A stretch of DNA of 40,528 bases from Rickettsiales bacterium (GTDB lineage Bacteria > Pseudomonadota > Alphaproteobacteria > Rickettsiales > SXRF01), in assembly GCA_005792635.1 (NCBI GenBank), contig SXRF01000012.1, positions 1 through 40,528 of the forward strand. Reading direction: 5' to 3'. Positions within the stretch are counted from its first letter, which is position 1, and every line of letters begins with the position of its first letter. Positions 9,408 through 16,699 of the stretch are shown piece by piece. The notes under the pieces were generated by a model. That model was not told the DNA's origin and did not search any database. It saw nothing but the letters and a program-made list of their open reading frames with translations. The position numbers and the translations under genes were made by a program.

Positions 9408-9668
9408 ATGGTTGGGCATGTTTCCTTGACAACTCAAAATGAGAGCTGGATAAATTCTCTCGTGATTAGCGATGAATATGCCTGTAGGAACGCTGATAGA
9501 GATGATGTGGTGAACGACATCCTAATGAAAGCCAAGGCACGGCAGGAACAAATTGAGTTTATCAGGGAAAAACTTTCTGCCTCTGAAAAAAGTGGTTTTG
9601 CGACTTTGACTAAAGAGGAAATTCTTGCTAAATCGAAAGAAGAATTAAGGCGCAGCGGTGAATTATAA
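9408..9668 (+). CDS. parD: ParD-type antitoxin
   Basis: The 86-residue protein fits the ParD/CopG ribbon-helix-helix family. The N-terminal beta strand region (GHVSLTTQNESWINSLVISDEYACRNADRDDVVNDILMKAKARQEQ) is the DNA-binding and dimer part. The polar C-terminal half (LTKEEILAKSKEELRRSGEL) would wrap the toxin. ParD neutralises ParE and represses the operon. Its end overlaps the parE start by 11 bases, as is usual for such pairs. Confidence 0.82.
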   Translation: MVGHVSLTTQNESWINSLVISDEYACRNADRDDVVNDILMKAKARQEQIEFIREKLSASEKSGFATLTKEEILAKSKEELRRSGEL

Positions 9669-9948
9669 GCTTAGCCAAAATGCACAGGCTGATTTGATAC
9701 GAATCCACCAGTATGGAGTTCGTAATTTTGGTGTGGCTCAGGCAGATAAATATTACAACGCATTTTTCGATCATTTTGAGCAAATAGCTAAGCAGCCATA
9801 TATATATCAAGCAGTTGATTATATTAGCAAAGGCTACAGGCGCAGCGTCTGTGGGACAGATAGCATTTTCTATCGTATAGTTGGTGATACTGTGGAAATT
9901 ATGAATATATTAGGGAAACAAGATATTAGCGAGTGTATTGACGAATGA
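9658..9948 (+). CDS. parE: ParE-type toxin (RelE/ParE superfamily)
   Basis: The 96-residue product shows the ParE pattern: an N-terminal strand and helix (YKLSQNAQADLIRIHQYGVRNFG), a second helix (QADKYYNAFFDHFEQIAKQP) and the core strands ending YRRSVCGTDSIFYRIVGDTVEIMNILGKQD. Family members poison DNA gyrase; the exact target here cannot be read from sequence. The start is GTG 9658 inside parD. The TGA stop overlaps the era ATG by four bases (ATGA at 9945-9948), so toxin and GTPase genes are joined in one transcript. Confidence 0.85.
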   Translation: MNYKLSQNAQADLIRIHQYGVRNFGVAQADKYYNAFFDHFEQIAKQPYIYQAVDYISKGYRRSVCGTDSIFYRIVGDTVEIMNILGKQDISECIDE

Positions 9949-10859
9949 ACCCTAAAAACACAATTACAAAAACCCGCTGCGGCGTTGTTGCGATAATTGG
10001 TGAGCCGAACGCTGGCAAATCCACGCTGATTAACCATGTTGTTGGTGGCAAGGTTTCCATTGTAACGCCCAAGGTGCAAACCACGCGATTTAACATTCGC
10101 GGCGTGTGTGTTCATGGCGATGCGCAGATTGTGTTTATTGATACACCAGGGATATTTAGCGCGGAAAAAAACTTTGAAAAAGCTATGGTGAATGCGGCGT
10201 GGGCGGGAATTGGCGATGCTGACGCAGTGATTTTACTGCTCGATGCAACGCGTGGCTTGCGTGATAGCACTCTGGCTATAATTGACCGCCTAAAAGACAG
10301 CGTAAAAAAGCCGGTATCCCTCGTTATTAATAAGGTGGATGCGCTGGCAAAAACTGAGCTATTTAAGCTTGCTGACGCTTGCAACAAGGCTGGGAATTTT
10401 GACAAAATATTTATGGTTTCCGCACTGACTGGCGATGGTGTTGCTGATGTAATAACTCATCTATCCGCCGCAATGCCGCCGTCTCCTTGGCTGTATCCTG
10501 CCGAGCAAATGAGCGATATATCCATGCGCTTGCTGGCGGCGGAGGTGACGCGGGAAAAGATTTTCCTGCGCCTTGATAACGAGCTGCCATATTCAATTTT
10601 CGTGGAAACGGAAAGCTGGGAGGAAAGCGCGGGGTTGGTGAAGGTTATGCAAGCGATACTCGTTCAGCGCGAGGGGCAGAAAAAAATCGTGATTGGCGAT
10701 AAAGGCGCGATGATAAAATCCATCGGTATGGCGGCGAGGCGCGATCTGGAAAAGATGGTGGAGAAAAAAATCCACCTAGAGCTATTCGTGAAAGTAAAAC
10801 CCAACTGGAAAGACGACTCCGAGAGCTATCGCCTGCTTGGCTTGGAGTTCAAACGCTAA
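9945..10859 (+). CDS. era: GTPase Era
   Basis: Era is an essential GTPase that binds the 3' end of 16S rRNA and assists 30S subunit maturation. The 304-residue protein has G1 GEPNAGKST (about 19-27), a switch I region around VQTTRFNIRGV, G3 DTPG and G4 NKVD. The C-terminal KH RNA-binding domain contains GQKKIVIGDKGAMIKSIGMAARRDLE. It is not next to rnc or recO as in many relatives but directly behind parE with an ATGA overlap. There is no obvious ribosome binding site of its own, so translation probably depends on parE. Confidence 0.97.
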   Translation: MNPKNTITKTRCGVVAIIGEPNAGKSTLINHVVGGKVSIVTPKVQTTRFNIRGVCVHGDAQIVFIDTPGIFSAEKNFEKAMVNAAWAGIGDADAVILLLDATRGLRDSTLAIIDRLKDSVKKPVSLVINKVDALAKTELFKLADACNKAGNFDKIFMVSALTGDGVADVITHLSAAMPPSPWLYPAEQMSDISMRLLAAEVTREKIFLRLDNELPYSIFVETESWEESAGLVKVMQAILVQREGQKKIVIGDKGAMIKSIGMAARRDLEKMVEKKIHLELFVKVKPNWKDDSESYRLLGLEFKR

Positions 10860-11061
10860 GCGTACCAACACCCTTGCTGTTGCCATTATTAGGAAGACTT
10901 GCTGGAGAGCCGCCAGCGATATATTGTGGAACAAAAGACACGGAATTAAGTGCTTCAATCACAATAGGAAAATTATTTGGATGAGTTCCCTGCCCAGTTA
11001 CTTTTACTTTATACTCACCAGTAGGCTTTCCTTCTCCTACGCTTCCCCAAGTTATAGCCAT
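10849..11061 (-). CDS. small orphan protein with a very strong ribosome binding site
   Basis: This 70-codon ORF runs on the minus strand and overlaps the last 11 bases of era tail to tail. GGAGGTG (complement of 11064-11070) lies just before ATG 11061, about the best ribosome binding site in the window. The product begins MAITWGSVGEGKPTGEYKVKVTGQG, has no cysteine and no signal peptide or membrane segment, and ends in a glycine/asparagine/serine-rich tail. I do not recognise the family. A Fur-box-like site lies about 160 bases upstream. Confidence 0.6.
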   Translation of the reverse strand: MAITWGSVGEGKPTGEYKVKVTGQGTHPNNFPIVIEALNSVSFVPQYIAGGSPASLPNNGNSKGVGTLSV

Positions 11062-11220
11062 AACACCTCCACAAACTCTTAAATTATTTACCCATAATCA
11101 CATAATACATGTTTTTTTATAAAAGTGGATGACAATTTTGTGAAGGTTGCAATTTTTTCTGTGTTACTGCTCTTGAAATCTGCAAGCCATTGAAATATAA
11201 TAATTGTACTGCATTATTTG

Positions 11221-11243
11221 TTGCGAGTAATTATCAATTGCAA
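11221..11243. promoter_or_regulatory. Fur-box-like site 1
   Basis: A 23-bp imperfect palindrome beginning TTGCGAGTAATTATC and ending CAATTGCAA. It matches two other sites in the window (29199-29221 and 37387-37409). The core resembles iron-responsive Fur boxes. The nearest gene it could control is the 70-residue ORF that starts at 11061 on the minus strand. Confidence 0.45.
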
Positions 11244-11313
11244 GTGATCTTTTCCATTATAGCCTGTTTAGAATCTTTTTACTAATCCCCTTCTCTCCAC
11301 ACAGAGGTTTCAT

Positions 11314-11354
11314 AAAAAGCCAATTACTCCCATTTTTAGTGGGAGTAATTGGCT
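11314..11354 (-). terminator. rho-independent terminator of the beta-helix gene
   Basis: A perfect 15-bp stem (11318-11332 with 11340-11354) closes a 7-base loop. Read on the minus strand it is followed by a short T run (complement of 11314-11318). It sits 29 bases downstream of the stop of the beta-helix gene. Confidence 0.85.
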
Positions 11355-11382
11355 ACTGAAAATAGTTGAGATAATGGTATAA

Positions 11383-12960
11383 TTATTGTTGTTCAAATGC
11401 GCCAAGATCTGGTGCTGCACCTTGATATGGCATACCAACATCTACGCCTTTATCAATTACTGGGCTTCCAGATGAAGGCATCAAGAAGGTTGGCTCACTT
11501 GGGTTCTGGCTGATAAGCAGAGGATCGGTTATTGATAAATTCCAGCTATTGTTACTTTGAGTTATACCACTTGTTATATTGTTAGCATTGTTATAGGATA
11601 AATTGTTTTTCAATATAGCAGATGGGAAAGTCCAGAATAAAAAGCCTACGCCGTTGCCAAATGCGGTATTATTATAGAGCTTATTAGCAGGGCCAGAATT
11701 ATCGTCAAAGCCAGAGACACGGTTGCTATAAGCAATATTGTTAGTTACTGTATTATTGCCACCTTTACCAAGTTTGTAACCATGACCGTTTCCTGCTGGC
11801 AGCCCAGTAGTAACAGAGCCACCATTGCTGGCGTTAGAATAGCCAACATGATGCACAATATTATGTTTTATAGTATTATACTGGCTTGTCCATGTATCAA
11901 TGCCATCATCAGAGCAGTTATACACAAGGTTATTATCGAAAGTATGGTATCCATAAACCGTCGTTGGAGTATTGCTTGCAGAGCTACCAAGACAATCCGC
12001 ATTACCACCGCCGCCTACACCACCCACGCCGTAATCATATGAATCATGGATAATGCTGTTGGTAACTGAACCATAAGAAGCCATATAGAAATAAACACCC
12101 GCAAAATAATTGTTATGGGAATGCACTTGGTCTATAGCTACATAATTACCGTTCACGCGTATCCCAGTGGCAGCGGAATTTCGTACTTCAATCCCTCGCA
12201 AAGTAACATAGCTACCATTGATATTGATGGCATTGTTAGCATAAACCGCAGCGTTATTAGGGTCGGTTTTTTTACTTGAACCATCAATAATTGGAACTTC
12301 ACCATTATAAGCAACAAAACTTATACGATTTGTTGCTGTGCCGCTATTATTGATTGCAAAATATGCGTCATACACACCGCCGCGTAGATACACTGTCTGA
12401 CCAGCCGTCAGGGTATTCGCTGCTTTTCTTAAGGTTTTCCAAGGAGCTGCTAATGTTCCGGGGTTAGCGTCATTACCCGATGGAGAAACATAGAATACCG
12501 CGCCAGTCCCAAGAGGAACGGACGGCACTTTTGTTGTCGTTCCCGGCCCTGATTGTACGGAAGGATCTACAATACAATAAGAATATGTTTTTTGGTTTGT
12601 TTTTACATTGCTATTGTCACTAGCGGATAACCTGATAGATTCGCCTGTCCCGTCTACATTGGAATAGTGACTGAAGCGCCCCTTACCCAAGCTTCTTATA
12701 TCAGCATGGCGAGAGTGGGCAGGACTTATTTCAACATTATTTTCAAAAATATGGATAAGTGATTGGTTTAGTTTTTTGCTATTATCAGCAGGAGTGCCAA
12801 ATTTTCCTAAAATAAGCCATGCGTACCCACCATCAGAATATGCCTGTGCTGTTGGCAGCGGTTTTTTTATGCAGCCTTGTACTGGTGCTGCATAAGAAGC
12901 AGTTGACTGGAGTAAGGCTAAAAAACTTAATCCATAGACTGTAGATTTTAAGTGTTTCAT
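11383..12960 (-). CDS. secreted right-handed beta-helix protein, pectate-lyase-like (PL9-like)
   Basis: The 525-residue product starts at ATG 12960 behind GGAGAC. A signal peptide (MKHLKSTVYGLSFLALLQSTASYA, cleavage after SYA) follows; a longer upstream frame only adds AT-rich spacer. After a poorly conserved region of about 130 residues, YVSPSGNDANPGTLAAPWKTLRKA begins at about 160. This opening is typical of DUF1565/pectate lyase family 9 proteins, and LTAGQTVYLRGGVYD follows. Many beta-helix coils rich in NN and N-G turns come next. The stretch DDGIDTW, then GHGYKLGKGGNNTVTNNIAYSN and GFDDNSGP resembles the catalytic and calcium-binding face of PL9 lyases, with the lysine of GYKLG as candidate base. 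Polysaccharide cleavage is inferred; the substrate is unknown. It is monocistronic. Confidence 0.8.
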   Translation of the reverse strand: MKHLKSTVYGLSFLALLQSTASYAAPVQGCIKKPLPTAQAYSDGGYAWLILGKFGTPADNSKKLNQSLIHIFENNVEISPAHSRHADIRSLGKGRFSHYSNVDGTGESIRLSASDNSNVKTNQKTYSYCIVDPSVQSGPGTTTKVPSVPLGTGAVFYVSPSGNDANPGTLAAPWKTLRKAANTLTAGQTVYLRGGVYDAYFAINNSGTATNRISFVAYNGEVPIIDGSSKKTDPNNAAVYANNAININGSYVTLRGIEVRNSAATGIRVNGNYVAIDQVHSHNNYFAGVYFYMASYGSVTNSIIHDSYDYGVGGVGGGGNADCLGSSASNTPTTVYGYHTFDNNLVYNCSDDGIDTWTSQYNTIKHNIVHHVGYSNASNGGSVTTGLPAGNGHGYKLGKGGNNTVTNNIAYSNRVSGFDDNSGPANKLYNNTAFGNGVGFLFWTFPSAILKNNLSYNNANNITSGITQSNNSWNLSITDPLLISQNPSEPTFLMPSSGSPVIDKGVDVGMPYQGAAPDLGAFEQQ

Positions 12961-13139
12961 AATTAGTCTCCGTAGTATTTTTGTTAATGTTTTAGTTATT
13001 TCGCTGGACAAAATCTTTATAAATATGGCACAAATATATAACAAACCCGTCATAATTATGATAATAATATGAAATGGTTTATAAATGGTTAATTTTAACA
13101 TATTTTTTATTAAATTTATTAAAATTATTAATATATGGC

Positions 13140-13643
13140 TCATTTCTTCCATAAATTCACCAGATTATCCAGCCCATCGCGCAGGCGGGCAATGGAATCG
13201 GTGATATAGGGCAGGGTGGTTTTTATTTCGGCTGGCGAAAAATTCAGGTATTTCGGGCGTTCGTTATACACGCATAGATTGAGCAGAAGCAGAGCGTGAC
13301 CGCTGCGGGTGAGGAGGGTTATCGCCTCGTTATATTCCTTCTCGCGGGCGGCTCGCCATTCTGGGTCTTCGTTCTTCGGCTCACCACCGCCAAAATGCGA
13401 CGGATCAATGGCGCGAACGCTGGGAACGCCATGGCGCAGCGTGTATAGCCAGCGCAGATGAATTCCGCACCAATGCTGCTCATCTCTGATAATTCCGCGC
13501 TCAAGGCATAAATCCAGAGCCTCGGCAGTCAAACCAAATACGCGTTTCATAACCATTTCTGGCGTTCCTGTGTCGCGGTTTGGGCGCGGCGGATTTTTCG
13601 GACGACCGCGTTTTTGCGTGAAGGTTATTATTTTTGCTGACAT
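13140..13643 (-). CDS. conserved-looking orphan protein, function unknown
   Basis: The 167-residue product starts MSAKIITFTQKRGRPKNPPRPNRDTGTPEM. The GRPKNPPRP segment looks like an AT-hook-type DNA-contacting tail. The rest is mainly helical with a distinct stretch DLCLERGIIRDEQHWCGIHLRWLYTLRHGVPSVRAID. I recall similar small proteins in other alphaproteobacterial genomes, sometimes near phage-like genes, but cannot name the family. It follows the frameshifted gene at 13777-14254 in the same direction, so the two may once have formed one unit. There is no strong ribosome binding site (GAGAG only). Confidence 0.65.
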   Translation of the reverse strand: MSAKIITFTQKRGRPKNPPRPNRDTGTPEMVMKRVFGLTAEALDLCLERGIIRDEQHWCGIHLRWLYTLRHGVPSVRAIDPSHFGGGEPKNEDPEWRAAREKEYNEAITLLTRSGHALLLLNLCVYNERPKYLNFSPAEIKTTLPYITDSIARLRDGLDNLVNLWKK

Positions 13644-13678
13644 AAATCTCTCATGTTTTTTGTGGACTTATCGTTTTG

Positions 13679-13766
13679 CGTCATTGCGAGTGACTGCGAG
13701 CCGAAGGCGCGGCAATCCAGTTTGTTGATAGTTTCTGGATTGCTTCGGCTTTGCCTCGCAATGACG
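13679..13766. repeat. CGTCATTGCGAG-type palindromic repeat, copy 1
   Basis: About 88 bp bounded by CGTCATTGCGAG and CTCGCAATGACG, with an inner inverted pair (GCAATCCAG / CTGGATTGC) around TTTGTTGATAGTTT. It closely matches 29035-29133. Such elements occur in many bacterial intergenic regions. It creates a spurious small ORF on the minus strand that I do not annotate. Confidence 0.9.
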
Positions 13767-13776
13767 AAAAATTTGT

Positions 13777-14254
13777 TCATATTTTTATAATTTGTGCGGA
13801 TTGTTTGTTTTTGGCTTTCTCTAGCCTTATTTTTTCGCGCTGATCGGCTCGGTATTTCTTGCGTTCTTCGTAGCGTTTTCCCGTTCCTGCTTCGGCACGC
13901 CACGGGCTGGGCGCAGCTATGGCTTGCTTGGCTTTTCGCCGCACAAAATCAGGATTCAGCCCCGCACATAGGCAAACATCAACAAAATCCTTGCCGCTTT
14001 CGGTGAGCCAGAGCGTTGCTTCATGCTTATTAAAACGCGACTCCGATTTTTGGCAGTGACTGAGTGCGTCCTGCATTGCTTGGGTTATTCACCGCCACCC
14101 ACATCGCTGTCTCACCGCGAGCTGTGTTATAGCCTTCGCGCAACCAATCAAGCGAGGAAGCATGCTTGTTTTTTCTAGTAACAGGCGAATTGTTGGTTGT
14201 ATGTTGGTTGTTTATTGCAAGATTTGATTGCGGCGCAGAGGTATCATTTAGCAT
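13777..14254 (-). pseudogene. small orphan gene split by a one-base frameshift
   Basis: Two overlapping frames look like halves of one protein. The first half starts at ATG 14254 behind GGGGA and runs to ...GETAMWVAV. The second continues as ITQAMQDALSHCQKSESRFNKHEATLWL...DFVDVCLCAGLNPDFVRRKAKQA and ends in a charged basic helix. Removing one A at about 14088-14089 (GTGAATAACC on the minus strand) joins them into about 158 residues. The W-L...DF-VC-AGL-PD-VR pattern resembles small phage-associated proteins I recall from Alphaproteobacteria, but I cannot name the family. The shift may be a mutation or a sequencing error; no slippery heptamer is evident. Confidence 0.6.
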
Positions 14255-14484
14255 GTATATTTCCCCATTTCATTAAAATACGCTGTTTCTAATGCAGCTC
14301 AAAGTGGCACAAGTTTTAATTATATTCAACCATAAATCTGGATATATCCTGTTTTATGTATCAAAATAAGATATAAAATTAATAAAATACAATTACTAAT
14401 TGCTAGAAAAAATATTTTAATAACTGGATTAAAAAGCTGAATTATGGGGTCGGGAAGTGGAAAAATAGAGGCGCGAAAATATTT

Positions 14485-14880
14485 TTATGGATTACTGCAT
14501 TTCTGGCATAGCCCGATAATTTCCAGTATTTCGCGCTCTATTGTAAATGATAGATTTTTGCTGACATCTTTTATTATATCGCAAATTCTATGGTCGTGCA
14601 GCTCCATCACCACGCCACAATTGCGACAAACGGCAAATTGATTTCCGTGATCTTCCTCGTCATTATGGCAAGCAACAAAGGCACTAAGCGATTGAATGCG
14701 GTGTACTAACCCGCGCTCAACAAGGCTATCAAGCGCACGATAAACCGTTTGTGGGGCTTTGATACCAAAGGCACGCAACTTTTCCAATAACTCATAAGCA
14801 GTTAATGGCGTCTCGCTTTGTTGCAGTATTTCCAACAGTTTTTTGCTGTGAGGAGAAATATCTTTGCTCTTGGTTCGCAT
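14485..14880 (-). CDS. zur: Fur-family zinc uptake regulator Zur
   Basis: The 131-residue protein belongs to the Fur family of metal-responsive repressors. The winged-helix part includes LTAYELLEKLRAFGIKAPQTVYRALDSLVERGLVHRI. The metal region has CHNDEEDHGNQFAVCRNCG (CxxC at about 85-88), ELHDHRI and a second CxxC at about 125-128 (CQKC). It is divergent from the znuCBA operon, with a palindrome like a Zur box in between, so a role as zinc-dependent repressor of zinc uptake is much more likely than iron regulation. Confidence 0.88.
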   Translation of the reverse strand: MRTKSKDISPHSKKLLEILQQSETPLTAYELLEKLRAFGIKAPQTVYRALDSLVERGLVHRIQSLSAFVACHNDEEDHGNQFAVCRNCGVVMELHDHRICDIIKDVSKNLSFTIEREILEIIGLCQKCSNP

Positions 14881-14894
14881 TTTTCTATTTTTTT

Positions 14895-14911
14895 ATGTTA
14901 TAATATCACAT
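14895..14911. promoter_or_regulatory. Zur-box-like operator between zur and znu
   Basis: A 17-bp near-perfect palindrome, ATGTTATAATATCACAT, sits 15 bases before the zur start and upstream of the znu transcript. It fits alphaproteobacterial Zur boxes of the TGTTATAATATAACA type. It could control both directions. Confidence 0.75.
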
Positions 14912-14987
14912 TTATATTTACAGCCGAATATTCACAGGCTATAAATATCCGAACAAGGGCAATAAAGCAAAATATTTTAGGGGAAAT

Positions 14988-15077
14988 ATGTATTATTGGA
15001 GCGCAGGAAAAAGGGCAGGGGTAGCGGGGCTGATTGCTTGCGCTTTGTGGCTGATTGCCTTGTGGGCGGGTTTATAA
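14988..15077 (+). CDS. 29-residue hydrophobic leader peptide of the znu operon
   Basis: An ORF of 29 codons starts at ATG 14988 behind AGGGGA and ends with TAA 15075-15077, one base before the znuC ATG. The product starts MYYWSAGKRAGVAG and is then a single hydrophobic helix (LIACALWLIALWAGL). The good ribosome binding site and the tight junction suggest that it is translated and couples translation into znuC. It could be a small membrane protein of the importer or only a coupling leader. Confidence 0.6.
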   Translation: MYYWSAGKRAGVAGLIACALWLIALWAGL

Positions 15078-15078
15078 C

Positions 15079-15822
15079 ATGCCTGAAACAAAGCCGATTA
15101 TAACCTTAAAAAACATCACCATATCTTATGACCGCCACCCAGCGGTGCATCATCTGTCGGGTGAATTTTCCGCAGGCAGCCTGACCGCCATAACAGGTGC
15201 GAACGGCGCGGGTAAAAGCTCGCTACTCAAGGCAATCGCTGGCGTGTTGCAGCCGTTTGAGGGAAGTATAGAATTCAACGGCATAACCCAGCGCGAGATT
15301 GCCTATCTTCCGCAAGCGGCGGATTTGCAGCGCGATTTCCCGCTGAATATTTTGCAAATGGTGGTTTCTGGTTGTTTCCAAAAAACGGGGGCATTCGGCG
15401 CGATAAGCAAAGAGCAACGGCAAAATGCCCTGAAAGCCATTGAGCGCGTGGGTCTTGCTGACTTCACCGAGCGCACGCTTGATAGCCTGTCGGCGGGGCA
15501 GTTTCAACGCGCTCTTTTTGCGCGGCTTTTAGTACAGGATGCGAAGCTGATTTTGCTTGATGAGCCATTTACTGCGGTTGATGACAATACCAGCAAAAAG
15601 CTGATGAGCATTATTCAAGATTGGCACTCTCAGGGGCGCACCGTGCTTTGCGTGTTGCATGATTTTGAGCAAATCCGTGAATATTTCCCAGAGTGCTTGC
15701 TTTTGGCGCGAAAGCTAGTGGCGTGGGGAAAATCGCGGGAGGTGCTGACCCCTGAAAACCTGCTGCCTGCTAGCTTTTTCAAAGAAGCGATAGGCAATAG
15801 CCACGAGGTTTGCGAATTATGA
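15079..15822 (+). CDS. znuC: zinc ABC transporter ATP-binding protein
   Basis: ZnuC is the cytoplasmic ATPase of the high-affinity zinc importer. The 247-residue protein has Walker A GANGAGKSS (about 40-48), a Q-loop around YLPQAADLQRDFP, the ABC signature LSAGQFQR (137-144), Walker B LILLDEP (157-163) and the switch histidine in VLCVLHDFEQI. I chose ATG 15079 over an upstream TTG in the same frame because it follows directly after the leader ORF. Its stop overlaps the znuB start (ATGA). Confidence 0.93.
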   Translation: MPETKPIITLKNITISYDRHPAVHHLSGEFSAGSLTAITGANGAGKSSLLKAIAGVLQPFEGSIEFNGITQREIAYLPQAADLQRDFPLNILQMVVSGCFQKTGAFGAISKEQRQNALKAIERVGLADFTERTLDSLSAGQFQRALFARLLVQDAKLILLDEPFTAVDDNTSKKLMSIIQDWHSQGRTVLCVLHDFEQIREYFPECLLLARKLVAWGKSREVLTPENLLPASFFKEAIGNSHEVCEL

Positions 15823-16697
15823 GCATATATGAAGCCTTAATATCACCATTTGCGGATTATGGTTTTATGCGCCGTGCGCTGGCTGCTTGTGTTGCCATGG
15901 CGGTAAGCAGTGCGCCACTTGGCGTTTTTCTGGTGCTTCGGCGCATGACGCTAATTGGCGAAGCCTCTGCCCATGCTATTTTACCAGGTGTTGCAATTGC
16001 TTTTTTTGTCAGCGGATTAGCACTACTGCCAATGACACTTGGTGGGCTAATCGCTGGTTTGCTTATGGCAATGGTTGCAGGTGGGATAACTCGCCTAACC
16101 AATATAAAAGAGGATGCGAGTTTTACCGCAGCATATTTAACCTCAATGGCTTTTGGGGTGATGATTATTTCTATGAATGGCAGCGCAGTTGATGTTTTGC
16201 ACCTGCTTTTTGGGAATGTTTTAGCTGTAGATGGCGACGCGCTGGTTTTTATAAATTCCATAGCAAGCTTTAGCCTGTTGCTGTTGGCAACAATTTACCG
16301 ACCACTAATTATAGAATGTTTTGACCCCAATTTTCTAAAAGTTCAACGAGGGAAGGGGGCTATTTATCATCAAATTTTTCTTTTTTTAGTCATTTTGAAT
16401 TTACTCGCATCATTTCAGGTGTTGGGAACTTTAATGGCAGTGGGGATGATGATTTTACCAGCGATAACCTCGCATTTTTGGACAAAAAAAATTGATCTCG
16501 CAATAGGCGTCGCTGTGTTGTTTGCGGTTTTTTCGGCCATTTCTGGGTTGCTTATTTCCTATCATTACAGCCTGCCTTCTGGCTCAACCATTATTCTTTC
16601 GGCAAGTGCTTGCTATATTTTTTCTGTGCTATTTGGCACAAATGGCAGCATCTTTCTAAAATTTTTCCCACGCAAACATTTTCATGAAAAGGATTAA
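15819..16697 (+). CDS. znuB: zinc ABC transporter permease
   Basis: ZnuB forms the membrane channel of the zinc importer (ABC-3 permease family). The 292-residue protein has about eight hydrophobic helices. It shows the family features GVFLVLRRMTLIGEASAHAILPGVAIAFF near the start and FQVLGTLMAVGMMILPAITSHFWTKK, which would contact the ATPase. ATG 15819 overlaps the znuC stop by four bases. It is followed two bases later by znuA. Confidence 0.93.
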   Translation: MSIYEALISPFADYGFMRRALAACVAMAVSSAPLGVFLVLRRMTLIGEASAHAILPGVAIAFFVSGLALLPMTLGGLIAGLLMAMVAGGITRLTNIKEDASFTAAYLTSMAFGVMIISMNGSAVDVLHLLFGNVLAVDGDALVFINSIASFSLLLLATIYRPLIIECFDPNFLKVQRGKGAIYHQIFLFLVILNLLASFQVLGTLMAVGMMILPAITSHFWTKKIDLAIGVAVLFAVFSAISGLLISYHYSLPSGSTIILSASACYIFSVLFGTNGSIFLKFFPRKHFHEKD

Positions 16698-16699
16698 AT

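Noticed and set aside
13628-13903. 91-codon ORF on the minus strand
   Set aside because: It runs through the CGTCATTGCGAG palindromic repeat and overlaps two better genes in other frames.
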